Positions 16,141 to 25,129 of a stretch of DNA of 64,000 nucleotides are shown piece by piece. Origin of the DNA: Prosthecomicrobium sp. N25 (GTDB lineage: Bacteria; Pseudomonadota; Alphaproteobacteria; Rhizobiales; Ancalomicrobiaceae); the NCBI RefSeq assembly GCF_037203705.1, contig NZ_JBBCAT010000001.1:1585418-1649417 (forward strand), read 5' to 3'. The notes beneath the pieces are model-generated. The model worked only from the letters and a program-made list of their open reading frames with translations, was not told the origin of the DNA and ran no database searches. The first letter of the stretch is position 1. Each line of letters starts with the position of its first letter. The translations under genes were made by a program, and so were the position numbers.

Positions 16141-16737
16141 ATGGCTCGAATGAAGTTCCTTTGCGACGCCGACCGTTGCATCGAGTGCAACGCCTGCGTC
16201 ACGGCCTGCAAGAACGAGCACGAGGTGCCCTGGGGCATCAACCGCCGGCGCGTCGTCACCATCAGCGACGGCAAGCCGGGCGAGCGCTCGATCTCCATGG
16301 CCTGCATGCACTGCACGGACGCGCCCTGCAAGGCGGTCTGCCCCGTCGACTGCTTCTACACCACGGCCGACGCCGTGGTGCTGCACTCGAAGGACATCTG
16401 CATCGGCTGCGGATACTGCTTCTACGCCTGCCCCTTCGGCGCCCCGCAGTACCCGAAGGTCGGCAACTTCGGCTCCCGCGGCAAGATGGACAAGTGCACC
16501 TATTGCGCCGGCGGTCCCGAGGCGGACGGCTCCAAGGAGGAGTACGTCAAGTACGGCGCCAACCGCCTCGCGGAGGGCAAGCTGCCGCTCTGCGCGGAGA
16601 TGTGCTCGACGAAGTCGCTCCTGGCGGGTGACGGCGACATCATCGCCGAGATCTACAAGGAGCGCGTCATGAAGCGCGGCTACGGCTCCGGCGCCTGGGG
16701 CTGGAAGACGGCCTACAAGGAGACGATCTCGGTCTGA
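16141..16737 (+). CDS. fdhB: Formate dehydrogenase iron-sulfur (beta) subunit, 198 aa
   Basis: Carries electrons from FdhA to the cytochrome b subunit. Four [4Fe-4S] binding groups are visible: CIECNACVTACKNEH at the N terminus, CMHCTDAPCKAVCP, CIGCGYCFYACPFG, and the split CTYC...CAEMC set. There is no signal peptide of its own; subunits of this kind travel with the TAT-tagged alpha subunit. I chose the ATG at 16141, preceded by a GGGAGG site, over an in-frame start fifteen bases earlier. It is shorter than E. coli FdnH and lacks the C-terminal membrane anchor helix. Confidence 0.93.
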   Translation: MARMKFLCDADRCIECNACVTACKNEHEVPWGINRRRVVTISDGKPGERSISMACMHCTDAPCKAVCPVDCFYTTADAVVLHSKDICIGCGYCFYACPFGAPQYPKVGNFGSRGKMDKCTYCAGGPEADGSKEEYVKYGANRLAEGKLPLCAEMCSTKSLLAGDGDIIAEIYKERVMKRGYGSGAWGWKTAYKETISV

Positions 16738-16826
16738 CGGCCGGCGTCGCCAAGCCCATGCCCCCCGGGAGCCCGGTCCCAGCGGACCGCGCTCCCGCCG
16801 CCCCGGACCTCGGGAGACTTCGGACC

Positions 16827-17834
16827 ATGATCCCCATCCTCCATCGTCTGCGCGCCGCCGCCGCCGGCCTCCTTCTCGCCGCCGGCCTCGCCACGCTCGC
16901 CGCCGCACCCGCCGCCGCCCAGAGCGTCAACCCGACCGCCTCGGCCGTGAAGGAGGAGCAGCTCCTCCAGGAACTCCAGAAGGCGCAGGGCCGGGTCTCG
17001 ATCCCGGATGCCAAGTCGGGCACGCTGATCCAGCCGCAGGGCCGGGAATGGCGGGCCTTCCACGAGGAGACCCTGCCCAAGGTCGCCGGCGCGGCCATCC
17101 TGGGCGGCCTGGCGCTCTGCGTCCTCTTCTACCTCGTGCGCGGCAAGATCCGCATCGACTCCGGCCGCTCCGACCGCACGATCACACGCTTCGGCGGCTT
17201 CGAGCGCTTCGTCCACTGGCTGACCGCGAGTTCCTTCCTCGTCCTCGCCCTGTCGGGGCTCAACGTCACCTTCGGCAAGCACCTGCTCCTGCCGATCGTC
17301 GGCCCGCAGGGCTTCCACATCGTCTCCGAGATGGCGAAGACGGCGCACAACTACCTGAGCTTCCCCTTCGCGCTCGGCGTGGTACTGATGCTGCTCATCT
17401 GGATCAAGGACAACATCCCGAACGGCACCGACCTCGGCTGGTTCGCCAAGGGCGGCGGGATCCTGTCCAAGGGCCATCCCCCGGCGGGGCGTTTCAACGG
17501 CGGCCAGAAGGTCATCTTCTGGACGGTCGTCCTCGGCGGCGGCGCCATCGCGGCCTCCGGCTACATGCTGATGTTCCCCTTCTACGTCACCGACATGGCC
17601 GGGATGCAGCTCTCCCAGATGGTCCACGGCATCCTGGCCGGCGTCGTGACCGCCGTCATCATCGGCCATATCTACATCGGCTCTGTCGGCATGGAGGGCG
17701 CGTTCGACGCCATGGGCTCCGGCGAAGTCGACCTCAACTGGGCCCGCGAGCACCACTCGCTCTGGGTCGAGGAGATCACCCGCAAGGACCCCACCATCGT
17801 CCACCCCGGCGGACGCATGGCCCCGGCGGAGTAA
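16827..17834 (+). CDS. fdhC: Formate dehydrogenase cytochrome b (gamma) subunit, 335 aa
   Basis: The membrane subunit that passes electrons to quinone. An N-terminal signal peptide (to about residue 31, ending PAAAQ) is followed by a periplasmic stretch and a first membrane helix (AGAAILGGLALCVLFYLV). The four-helix cytochrome b556 core comes next. Candidate heme ligands include the histidine in ERFVHWLTASSF, the HNYL histidine and HILAG / GHIYIG in the last helices. It belongs to the FdnI/FdoI gamma family but has an extra N-terminal region. It closes the operon: a strong terminator lies 40 bases downstream. Confidence 0.9.
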   Translation: MIPILHRLRAAAAGLLLAAGLATLAAAPAAAQSVNPTASAVKEEQLLQELQKAQGRVSIPDAKSGTLIQPQGREWRAFHEETLPKVAGAAILGGLALCVLFYLVRGKIRIDSGRSDRTITRFGGFERFVHWLTASSFLVLALSGLNVTFGKHLLLPIVGPQGFHIVSEMAKTAHNYLSFPFALGVVLMLLIWIKDNIPNGTDLGWFAKGGGILSKGHPPAGRFNGGQKVIFWTVVLGGGAIAASGYMLMFPFYVTDMAGMQLSQMVHGILAGVVTAVIIGHIYIGSVGMEGAFDAMGSGEVDLNWAREHHSLWVEEITRKDPTIVHPGGRMAPAE

Positions 17835-17873
17835 GGACTTCAGATCAGGCCTTCGAAGCCTACGATCGGCAGG

Positions 17874-17902
17874 AAGGCGGGCGATTGCCCGCCTTTCCTT
17901 TT
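17874..17902 (+). terminator. Rho-independent terminator of the fdh operon
   Basis: The nine-base stem AAGGCGGGC (17874-17882) pairs with GCCCGCCTT (17887-17895) around a GATT loop and is followed by a T-rich tract (TCCTTTTC). It lies 40 bases after the fdhC stop. Confidence 0.8.
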
Positions 17903-17960
17903 CGGAAGGACACGTATATGATGGTTGAGTTCGTTTAATAGTACCTTGGATTGAGTAAAT

Positions 17961-19328
17961 ATGACAAAAGAGGCTTTGTCTGCCGTACCTGGTCAGGCTC
18001 GCTTCGAGCAAATGATTCGACAGTTATCCCGGATCGAGTTGGTTTCGATCGCGAGCCTGATCGTTCTGGCGGCAGTAATAGTTCTTTACTCGACCTTTGT
18101 GGGTATCTGGTCTTCGTCGACGGCTTTCTTTTTCGCGACTATGGGGCTGTCTGCCGGAGTATCCGCCGCTTGGCTGACAATTGGCGGTTTCCTTGGCTTT
18201 CTCTTCGGTGTGCCACGACTGGTCCAAAGGGCGCCCTCGGAGCCGGAGACCGAGAGTGCCTCTTACAGGACTGCTCTGCTAAACAGTAACAGTAACCTTG
18301 AGCAGATATCGGACTGGCTTACAAAAATATTTGTTGGTCTTGGGCTTGTAAATTTGCAGCGCCTGCCAGACGCGCTCGAGCGGTACTCTAGAATATTTGA
18401 TGATGCCCAAATGCTCAGAAGTGGTATGGCGCTCGCCGCCAGCCAATACTATGTTTCGATCACGGCTGTAGCTCTCGGCATCGGCTTCATGATCGTCTAT
18501 ATCGAAACGAGAACGCGAATAACAGCTCTGTTGATGGTACAGGAAGGGTATAACAAGGAAGCCACGGTCAGCGACGAGCAGTTTCAGCAGGCGGCTTCTG
18601 CGCCCCAGTTCCTAGCCGCAGAAGGTAACGGTGACATCCGTCCAGTGCTGTCGATCAGTACGATTCGGAATCAGCCAATTCCGGCCGACAAGGCTGTCCT
18701 GAGCGCGTCCGCCAGCGAAATCGACACACTCAAGAAGAGGGTTGCTCGAGCGGCCGCCTTCGCCAGGTCGGGAAACTATATGGCGGCAGAAAGCGAATGG
18801 CTCCAAGTTATAGCGGATCCCGAAGGGTCGAAAGAGTTGGACTATTACCTCCGTCTGGCGGAGGTGAGGAGTGCGCAGGGCCGTCCGCGGGACGCCCTGT
18901 CCACGCTGATTCAGGCGCGCACGAAGTTTGGCGACGACTATGAAATTCTCAGACGATCCATCTTCACAGCCTTGTACATCCAGCAACCCGATAGTTTCGA
19001 TCAAGCGTTGAAGGCAGCCGCGGCGATCACGTCTCAATCGGGCCACGTCGTCGATGCGATGGTGTACGTCTGGATAGCTGCCGCCTATGGACAAAAGGCA
19101 GACTGGCTTAAGAAGAACAATGCGGACCAAACTCTCGTTGAAGAGTGCCGCTTGGGGGTTATCAATGCCGTGCAGAAGGTACGGGAACTGACACCCGAAA
19201 AGCATCGAAATCCACGGATCCGACTGCGACAGATGCTCTATCCTGGGTCGGAAAACGGTTCGATCTCCGAAAATGACCTTGCTGTATTTCAGAAAGACCC
19301 GGTCATCGAGGACCTCATCATGAACTAG
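17961..19328 (+). CDS. Unknown membrane protein with helical-repeat C-terminal domain, 455 aa
   Basis: I do not recognise a named function. The N-terminal half has three or four membrane segments: LVSIASLIVLAAVIVLYST, AWLTIGGFLGFLFGVPRL, and YYVSITAVALGIGFMIVYI. Between them is a conserved-looking motif, NLEQISDWLTKIFVGLGLVNL, shared by a widespread family of uncharacterised bacterial membrane proteins. The C-terminal 200 residues look like TPR-type helical repeats (RAAAFARSGNYMAAESEWLQ, LRLAEVRSAQGRPRDALSTL). GC content and codon use (TTA, ATA, AGA) differ sharply from both neighbours, which points to horizontal acquisition between the fdh terminator and the tup genes. Confidence 0.75.
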   Translation: MTKEALSAVPGQARFEQMIRQLSRIELVSIASLIVLAAVIVLYSTFVGIWSSSTAFFFATMGLSAGVSAAWLTIGGFLGFLFGVPRLVQRAPSEPETESASYRTALLNSNSNLEQISDWLTKIFVGLGLVNLQRLPDALERYSRIFDDAQMLRSGMALAASQYYVSITAVALGIGFMIVYIETRTRITALLMVQEGYNKEATVSDEQFQQAASAPQFLAAEGNGDIRPVLSISTIRNQPIPADKAVLSASASEIDTLKKRVARAAAFARSGNYMAAESEWLQVIADPEGSKELDYYLRLAEVRSAQGRPRDALSTLIQARTKFGDDYEILRRSIFTALYIQQPDSFDQALKAAAAITSQSGHVVDAMVYVWIAAAYGQKADWLKKNNADQTLVEECRLGVINAVQKVRELTPEKHRNPRIRLRQMLYPGSENGSISENDLAVFQKDPVIEDLIMN

Positions 19329-19421
19329 GGCGGTCGATCAAGGATCCGAGGTCCCCCGCCAGGTCCAACCAGCAGGCCTGCCGAAAGTCGGCAAGGAGGC
19401 GTCGATCTAGGCGAACTCCCT

Positions 19422-20255
19422 TCAGTTCGTCGCCGTGGAGGCGTTCGGGTAGAAGAGCTGTTCGCCGCCGATTTTGTAGGAGGCGATCGCGGCCTGGCCC
19501 TCCTTGGAGAGGAGCCAGTCGATGAACTGCTGGCCGAGGCCCGCCTTCACGCGCGGGTGGCGCGCCGGGTTCACCAGCATTACGCCATACTGGTTGAAGA
19601 GCTTCGGATCGCCCTCGACCGCCACCTTGAACGTGCCCTTGTTGCCGAAGGCCGCCCAGGACGCACGGTCGGCGAGCACGTAGGCCCCCATGCCCACGCC
19701 GGTGTTGAGGGTGGCGCCCATGCCGGAGCCGGTCTCCCGGTACCAGCCGCCGCTCGCCGCCTTCACGTCGACGCCGGCTTGCTTCCAGATGTCGAGTTCG
19801 GCCTTGTGGGTCCCGGAGTCGTCGGCGCGTGACGCGAAGGATGCCTTCGCCTGGGCAATTCTGCGGAAGGCCTCGACCACGTCCTTCGAGCCTGCGATGC
19901 CGGCCGGGTCGGCCGCCGGGCCGACCACCACGAAGTCGTTGTACATGACGTCGAAGCGCTTCACGGCGCCGCCCTCCGCCACGAACTTCTCCTCGTCCGC
20001 CTTGGCGTGCACGAACAGGACGTCGCCGTCGCCGTTGGCGGCGTTCTTGATCGCCTGGCCGGTCCCGACCGCGACCACCCGAACCTCGATCCCCGTCTTG
20101 GCGGTGAAGATCGGCAGGAGATGCTTGAAGAGCCCTGAATTCTCGGTCGACGTCGTCGATTGCACGAGGATGAACTTGTCCTGCGCGCCGGCGGGCCCCG
20201 CCGACAGTCCTGCGAGCGCCGCGAGCCCGGCGGCGAGGAAGGTGCGTCTCAGCAT
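19422..20255 (-). CDS. tupA: Tungstate ABC transporter substrate-binding protein, 277 aa
   Basis: A periplasmic oxyanion-binding protein. A signal peptide (about residues 1-24, ending AGAQ) precedes the TupA signature STTSTENSGLF, where the TTTS-like stretch binds tungstate. Other family landmarks are VGTGQAI, GDGDVLFVHAK, SRADDSGTHKAE and the GSGMGATLN region. Its start overlaps the stop of the ATPase gene by seven bases, giving the order tupB-tupC-tupA on the minus strand. Tungstate selectivity is known for the family; discrimination from molybdate cannot be seen in the sequence alone. Import of W or Mo fits the adjacent formate dehydrogenase. Confidence 0.9.
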   Translation of the reverse strand: MLRRTFLAAGLAALAGLSAGPAGAQDKFILVQSTTSTENSGLFKHLLPIFTAKTGIEVRVVAVGTGQAIKNAANGDGDVLFVHAKADEEKFVAEGGAVKRFDVMYNDFVVVGPAADPAGIAGSKDVVEAFRRIAQAKASFASRADDSGTHKAELDIWKQAGVDVKAASGGWYRETGSGMGATLNTGVGMGAYVLADRASWAAFGNKGTFKVAVEGDPKLFNQYGVMLVNPARHPRVKAGLGQQFIDWLLSKEGQAAIASYKIGGEQLFYPNASTATN

Positions 20256-21046
20256 GGCGTTCCGTCTCTTGATGGGGGCCGGGGATCCAGGTGGATCCGC
20301 CCCTCCAGGTAGGCGCGCGCGGCCTCCGTGCGGGGGGCGATGAAGAAGATGTCGGCGGGGCCGGTCTCGACGATCCGGCCTGCCTGCATGAAGACGATCT
20401 CGTCTGCGTGGCGCCGGGCCTGCCCCTTGTCGTGGGTGACGAGGACGATGCGGGTCCCCGCGGCGGCCGCCCCGGCGATCAACTCCTCGACCGCCAGCGT
20501 GGACGCCGGGTCGAGGCTGGCGGTAGGCTCGTCGAGATAGAGCACCTCCGGCGCGAGCGCGAGGGCGCGCGCCAGCGCCAGCCGCTGCTGCTCGCCCCCC
20601 GAGAGGAGCCGGGCCGGCATGGCGGCCAGCGGTGACAGCCGCGCGGCCGCCAGCGCCGCCCGGGCCAGTTCGCGCCGCTCCCGCCGCCCGACGCCCTTGG
20701 CCGCCAGCGCGTGCTCGATGTTGGCGAGCGCCGAGCGGCGCAGCAGGACCGGCCGCTGCTGGACGTAGGCCTGGCGAAGCCGGCGACGCTCGTCGGGCAG
20801 ACGCCCCGCCCAGGTGACCGTTCCGGCCGTGGGCCTCACGAGCGCCTGCAGGACGCCGAGCAGCAGCGTCTTGCCCGCGCCGTTGGGGCCCAGAACGACG
20901 GTCCGCCGCCCCGGCTCGAGCACGAGGTCGATGCCCTCGAGGAGCGCCCGCCCGCCCGCCTCGACCCGCACCCCGGCCGCCCGCAAGGGCAGCACCGGGT
21001 CGTCGGAGCCGGCAGCCACCGGCCAGGCCCGCGCGGTGTCAAGCAT
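20249..21046 (-). CDS. tupC: Tungstate ABC transporter ATP-binding protein, 265 aa
   Basis: The ATPase of the tungstate importer. Walker A is GPNGAGKT, the Q-loop lies in AYVQQRPVLLRRS, the ABC signature is LSGGEQQRLALARAL, Walker B is EVLYLDEPTAS, and the switch histidine is in LVTHD. There is no regulatory molybdate-binding domain after the ATPase core, as expected for TupC and unlike many ModC proteins. Both ends overlap the neighbouring tup genes by a few bases, so translation of the three is coupled. Confidence 0.9.
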   Translation of the reverse strand: MLDTARAWPVAAGSDDPVLPLRAAGVRVEAGGRALLEGIDLVLEPGRRTVVLGPNGAGKTLLLGVLQALVRPTAGTVTWAGRLPDERRRLRQAYVQQRPVLLRRSALANIEHALAAKGVGRRERRELARAALAAARLSPLAAMPARLLSGGEQQRLALARALALAPEVLYLDEPTASLDPASTLAVEELIAGAAAAGTRIVLVTHDKGQARRHADEIVFMQAGRIVETGPADIFFIAPRTEAARAYLEGRIHLDPRPPSRDGTPC

Positions 21047-21746
21047 AGGCCGACCTCGCCGCCGTGGCCCTCAGCGCCATGACGGCCGCGTTCACGGCGA
21101 CCGCCACCAGGATCAGGACGAGCCCGAGGCCGAGCGCCAGGGCGATGTTGCCCTTGGACGTCTCCAGCGCGATCGCGGTCGTCATCACGCGGGTGACGCG
21201 GTCGATGTTGCCGCCCACGATCATGACCGCCCCCACCTCCGCGATGGCGCGCCCGAAGCCCGCCAGCACCGTGGTGAGCAGGCTGTAGCGCGCGTCCACG
21301 AGGAGCGTCGTCAGGCGGCCCGCGCCCCCGAGCCCGAGCGAGCGCAGGTAGACGTCGTATTCGGCGTCCAGGTCCTCGATCACCTGCCGGGATAGCCCGG
21401 CCACGATCGGCGCCACAAGCAGGGTCTGCGCGACGATCATGGCCGTCGGGGTGTAGAGCAGTTGCAAGGCTCCGAGCGGTCCCGCATTGGACAGGACCAG
21501 ATAGACGAGGAGGCCGATCACGACGGGCGGCATTCCCATGCAGCTGTTCAGCGCGACGAGCACGGCGGGCCGGCCCCGGAAGCGCGTCACCGCCAGCCAC
21601 GCCCCGAACGGGAGGCCGATAAGGCAAGCGATCGCGACCGCGCTGAGGCTGACCTTCAGCGACAGCGCGACGATGGCAACCAGGGCCGGATCCGCCCTCA
21701 GGACGAGATCGGCCGCGATCAGGAATGCGCTTCCAAGATCCTGCAT
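21039..21746 (-). CDS. tupB: Tungstate ABC transporter permease, 235 aa
   Basis: The membrane channel of the importer, with about five helices and the ABC permease coupling motif in the EDLDAEYDVYLRSLGLGG region. The helix segments VLVALNSCMGMPPVVIGLL and AEVGAVMIVGGNI are typical of TupB/ModB. I placed the start at the ATG 21746 (MQDLGSAFLIAADL) because the frame upstream encodes charged, unrelated residues. It is the first gene of the tup operon; its promoter must lie in the AT-rich stretch to its right. Confidence 0.87.
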   Translation of the reverse strand: MQDLGSAFLIAADLVLRADPALVAIVALSLKVSLSAVAIACLIGLPFGAWLAVTRFRGRPAVLVALNSCMGMPPVVIGLLVYLVLSNAGPLGALQLLYTPTAMIVAQTLLVAPIVAGLSRQVIEDLDAEYDVYLRSLGLGGAGRLTTLLVDARYSLLTTVLAGFGRAIAEVGAVMIVGGNIDRVTRVMTTAIALETSKGNIALALGLGLVLILVAVAVNAAVMALRATAARSAYA

Positions 21747-22097
21747 ATTTTCCGAGATCCTGTGTGAATTACGGCATAGCCGGAATCCGTGCAGGCGCGC
21801 AAGCGCGCTTCCGGTTTTCTTGCCCGATAGGGCAGCCAAAATGCTGAAGCCAGCGACGTGGACAGGAGACCGCTCTGGCAGTCAGTATCAATACTATCTC
21901 GGCCTGTCTGAAATTCTGCAAATACAATGATCATGAAAGTAATGTACAAAAATTGATTGGATTGATATTCACCATCACGATTTGATGATCGGAAAGGGCG
22001 TCTCTCCTGACCAGTCACTTTTATACGCTGAGGAAACGTTGCGTTAAAACTTGAAGCTTACCTTGGCCCCAACGGAAATGCGTAGAGGAACGCAGTC
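21747..22097. other. AT-rich intergenic region between tupB and the TadG-like gene
   Basis: About 350 bases without a supported gene, clearly lower in GC than the flanks. It must contain the divergent promoters of the tup operon and the vWA gene. No convincing ModE-type palindrome or terminator was found. On the minus strand the last 13 codons before a stop at 22044 spell LRISVGAKVSFKF, resembling an outer-membrane barrel C terminus, but nothing upstream supports a gene. Confidence 0.4.
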
Positions 22098-23741
22098 ATG
22101 CTCGCGTCGTTCCGGCAAGCCCGCGGCGGCAACGTCGCCATGACCTTCTCGCTGATGCTTGCCCCGCTGATGCTTCTCGGCGGCGCCACCATCGACCTGG
22201 GCCTGGTCTTTTCGGAAAGGTCCCGGGCCCAGAACGCCCTCGACCGCGCCACGCTGGCTGCCGGTGCCGATCTCGGCCTCGTCCCCAACGAGCAGGTGAT
22301 CGCCAAGCTCAAGGCGATCTATGACGAGACATTCGTGGCCCCGCCGAGTTCGACGACGACCATCAAGTCCGTGTCGATCAACAGTGAGAAGGGCGAGATC
22401 ACGGCCGTGGCCGAGGTCAAGACCCGGACGACCTTTCTGCGCTTCGCCAGTATCGACGAGATGACGAGCCAGTTCTCGGCGACCGTCGCCCTCGGCATCA
22501 ACGACTTCGACGTCGTCATGGTGTTGGATAATTCGGGATCCATGGCCGGTTCTAAGATCGCGTCGCTGAAGACGGCGGCCAAGGACCTCGTCTCCACGCT
22601 CCTCAGCATCAACACGGTCGGCAGCCGCACCGACCGGGTGCAGATCGGCGTCGTGCCCTTCGCCGCTTCGGTGAACGTCGGCGCGAGCTTCGGACCCACA
22701 TACTCGGGCACCACGCGGACCGGCAACGGGACGGGTTCGGCCTGGCTCGACGTGAACGGGGTATCGTCGGTCCACCAGGAGAACTTCAATACCGGCCTGA
22801 CCGACAACCGCTTCGATCTTTTCGCCCGCCTCGCCGCGGCTCGGCCGACCTCCGCCGCCGCGCTGTCCTGGGGCGGCTGTGTCGAGGTCCGTCCGCAGCC
22901 CTACGACGTGACCGACGACGCGCCGGACGCGTCCAAGCCCGACACCTTTTACGTGCCGATGTTCGCGCCCGACGAGCCGGGCTACAAGCCCGCGACCTCG
23001 TCCTCCTGGACCAACCCCTCCGGCTTCAGCAACAATTACCTGGACGACAATGGCGGCAGTTGCACCACGGCGGCGTCTTCGTCGAGCAACACCGCCCTCC
23101 TGGAGGCGCAGGGCCGGACCTGCAAGTACCGGGCTCCGACCTCCGCGAATTTCCGCAACGCCTCGTCGCTCGGCGATGCCTTCGGCCCGAACTTCTCCTG
23201 CACCACCAAGCCGGTCCAGCCGATGTCGCGGACCAAGGCGACCCTCGACACCTTCATCGATAGCCTCGCGGCCAACGGCAACACCAACATTCATGAAGGC
23301 GTCATGTGGGGCTGGCATGCCCTGTCGCCCGCCGCGCCCTTCACCGAAGGGCGGACCGGAACCATGGAGCGCCCGCTCAAGAAGTTCATGATCGTCATGA
23401 CGGACGGCGAGAACACCTACGGCACCAACACGTCCGTCAACAAATCGACCTACGCCGCCTACGGTTTCGTCTCCAAGAACCGTCTCGGCACGACGAACAC
23501 CTCCAGCGTCAAGACCAAGCAGGACGAGCGGACCGCGCTCGCCTGCCAGAACGCGAAGAACGACGGAGGCATCACGGTCTACACCATCGCGTTCCAGGTC
23601 AGCGCGACCGCGACCCAGACACTGCTGCGCAACTGCGCCACCAGCCCGGGCTACTACTACCCGGCCGAGAGCAACAGCCAGCTTATCGCCGTCTTCCAGC
23701 AGATCGCCCGCGAGATCTCTCAGCTCCGCGTCGCGAAGTAG
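22098..23741 (+). CDS. TadE/TadG-like surface protein with von Willebrand A domain, 547 aa
   Basis: The N terminus ARGGNVAMTFSLMLAPLMLLGGATIDLG is the pilin-like TadG leader and single membrane helix. The protein then continues outside the membrane. A vWA domain starts near residue 138 with the metal-site motif DNSGSM at D144, and ends with FMIVMTDGENTYG. A cysteine-bearing Ser/Thr/Asn-rich insert lies between, typical of alphaproteobacterial TadG proteins. No other tad or cpa pilus gene is in the window, so it is an orphan copy. A role in adhesion or surface assembly is inferred from the family. Confidence 0.85.
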   Translation: MLASFRQARGGNVAMTFSLMLAPLMLLGGATIDLGLVFSERSRAQNALDRATLAAGADLGLVPNEQVIAKLKAIYDETFVAPPSSTTTIKSVSINSEKGEITAVAEVKTRTTFLRFASIDEMTSQFSATVALGINDFDVVMVLDNSGSMAGSKIASLKTAAKDLVSTLLSINTVGSRTDRVQIGVVPFAASVNVGASFGPTYSGTTRTGNGTGSAWLDVNGVSSVHQENFNTGLTDNRFDLFARLAAARPTSAAALSWGGCVEVRPQPYDVTDDAPDASKPDTFYVPMFAPDEPGYKPATSSSWTNPSGFSNNYLDDNGGSCTTAASSSSNTALLEAQGRTCKYRAPTSANFRNASSLGDAFGPNFSCTTKPVQPMSRTKATLDTFIDSLAANGNTNIHEGVMWGWHALSPAAPFTEGRTGTMERPLKKFMIVMTDGENTYGTNTSVNKSTYAAYGFVSKNRLGTTNTSSVKTKQDERTALACQNAKNDGGITVYTIAFQVSATATQTLLRNCATSPGYYYPAESNSQLIAVFQQIAREISQLRVAK

Positions 23742-23795
23742 CGGCCGCAGCGGCCCTGCATCCCTGGCGCCGCCCCGGGAGAACGCCGGGCGGGG

Positions 23796-24935
23796 CTACT
23801 CGATGACGATCCGCGGTGCCGGCTTGCCGGCGACGCCCGTGGCGAGCTGGCGCCAGACCTTGTCGGCGATCTCGCGGTAGGTCCGGGCATGGATGCCGTC
23901 CGGGTCGACGACCTGCACGGGCATGCCGGCGTCCGCCTTCTCGCGGATCTCCATGGTGAGCGGCACCTCGCCGAGGAAGGGCACGCCGACTCGCTCCGCC
24001 TCGTGCCGGGCGCCGCCGTGGGCGAAGATGTCGTGACGCGTTCCGCAGTTCGGGCAGACGAAGTAGCTCATGTTCTCCACGATGCCGAGGATCGGCACGT
24101 CGACCTTCTGGAACATGGCGACCCCGCGCCGGGCATCGAGCAGCGCCAGGTCCTGCGGCGTCGAGACGATGACAGCCCCCGACAGGGGCACCTGCTGCGC
24201 CATGGTCAACTGCGCGTCGCCCGTGCCGGGCGGCATGTCGACGACCAGCACATCCAACTCGCCCCAGTCCACCTCGCGCAGCATCTGGGTGATCGCCGAG
24301 ATCACCATCGGTCCGCGCCAGATCATCGGCGTCTCCTCGTCGACCAGGAAGCCGATCGACATGACCGCGACGCCGTAGCCATCGAGCGGCTCCAGCACGC
24401 GTCCCGTCTTCAGCCGCGGCCGGCCCTTGAGGGCGAAGAGCTTGGGCATCGACGGCCCGTAGATGTCGGCGTCGAGCACTCCCACCCGGAGCCCGAGCGC
24501 CTTGAGCGCGAGCGCGAGGTTGCAGGCCGTCGTCGACTTGCCGACGCCGCCCTTGCCTGAGGCGACCGCGATGATGTGCCGGACCCCCGGGAGGGCCCGC
24601 CCCTGTCCCGAACGCCCGGCGCCGGCCCCCTGGATCGCGGGGCCGCCCTGGGCCCCGGGGGAGGGCGCCTTCGCAGCGCCGCCCTTCGGCGCCTCCGCGG
24701 TCAGCGACACGGTCGCGCCGGCGACGCCCGGGATCCCCTTGACGGCCTCCTCGGCCTGCCGCCGGAGGCCCTCCATCGCCTGCGCCCGCGCTGGATCGAC
24801 CCCGATCGAGAAGTAGACCTTGCCGTTGTGGATGATGATCTCCGACAGGGCGCCGGAGGCCGGCAGCGGCGTCGCGCCATCGGGCCCGGCGAGGCCGGCG
24901 AGGCGGGCGAGGACGGTTTCGCGGGTGACGCTCAT
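23796..24935 (-). CDS. Mrp/ApbC-type iron-sulfur cluster carrier ATPase, 379 aa
   Basis: A ParA/MinD-superfamily P-loop ATPase that delivers Fe-S clusters to apo-proteins. The N-terminal 90 residues form a MIP18/DUF59-like domain. A Gly/Ala-rich linker follows. The deviant Walker A GKGGVGKST comes next, then DADIYGPS and VDMPPGTGD, and the cluster-binding CPNCG in NMSYFVCPNCG. The ATG at 24935 (MSVTRETVLARL) is favoured over an in-frame start 57 bases upstream because homology starts there. It lies among Fe-S and molybdenum enzyme genes but is also a general housekeeping factor. Confidence 0.88.
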   Translation of the reverse strand: MSVTRETVLARLAGLAGPDGATPLPASGALSEIIIHNGKVYFSIGVDPARAQAMEGLRRQAEEAVKGIPGVAGATVSLTAEAPKGGAAKAPSPGAQGGPAIQGAGAGRSGQGRALPGVRHIIAVASGKGGVGKSTTACNLALALKALGLRVGVLDADIYGPSMPKLFALKGRPRLKTGRVLEPLDGYGVAVMSIGFLVDEETPMIWRGPMVISAITQMLREVDWGELDVLVVDMPPGTGDAQLTMAQQVPLSGAVIVSTPQDLALLDARRGVAMFQKVDVPILGIVENMSYFVCPNCGTRHDIFAHGGARHEAERVGVPFLGEVPLTMEIREKADAGMPVQVVDPDGIHARTYREIADKVWRQLATGVAGKPAPRIVIE

Positions 24936-25129
24936 CGCTGCGATGCTCTCCGGGTCGGTCTGGCGCCGGGCTTCTCCCGGCCGGGCCTTCAAGGCCGGTT
25001 AGATACCCTGGCGGGCGCCGCCGTCAACCGCCGGCCGGGTCGCGCGCGACCGCACGCGCCGGGCGCCCTTGCGGCCCAGCCCACGATCCATTATGCAATT
25101 GTAATCAGAACGAAATCGGAGGGAGCGTC

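Noticed and set aside
22044-22083. C-terminal outer-membrane-barrel-like peptide (LRISVGAKVSFKF) on the minus strand
   Set aside because: Only 13 codons look protein-like; upstream is antisense to the TadG-like gene. A chance match or an unrecognisable remnant, not a supportable gene.
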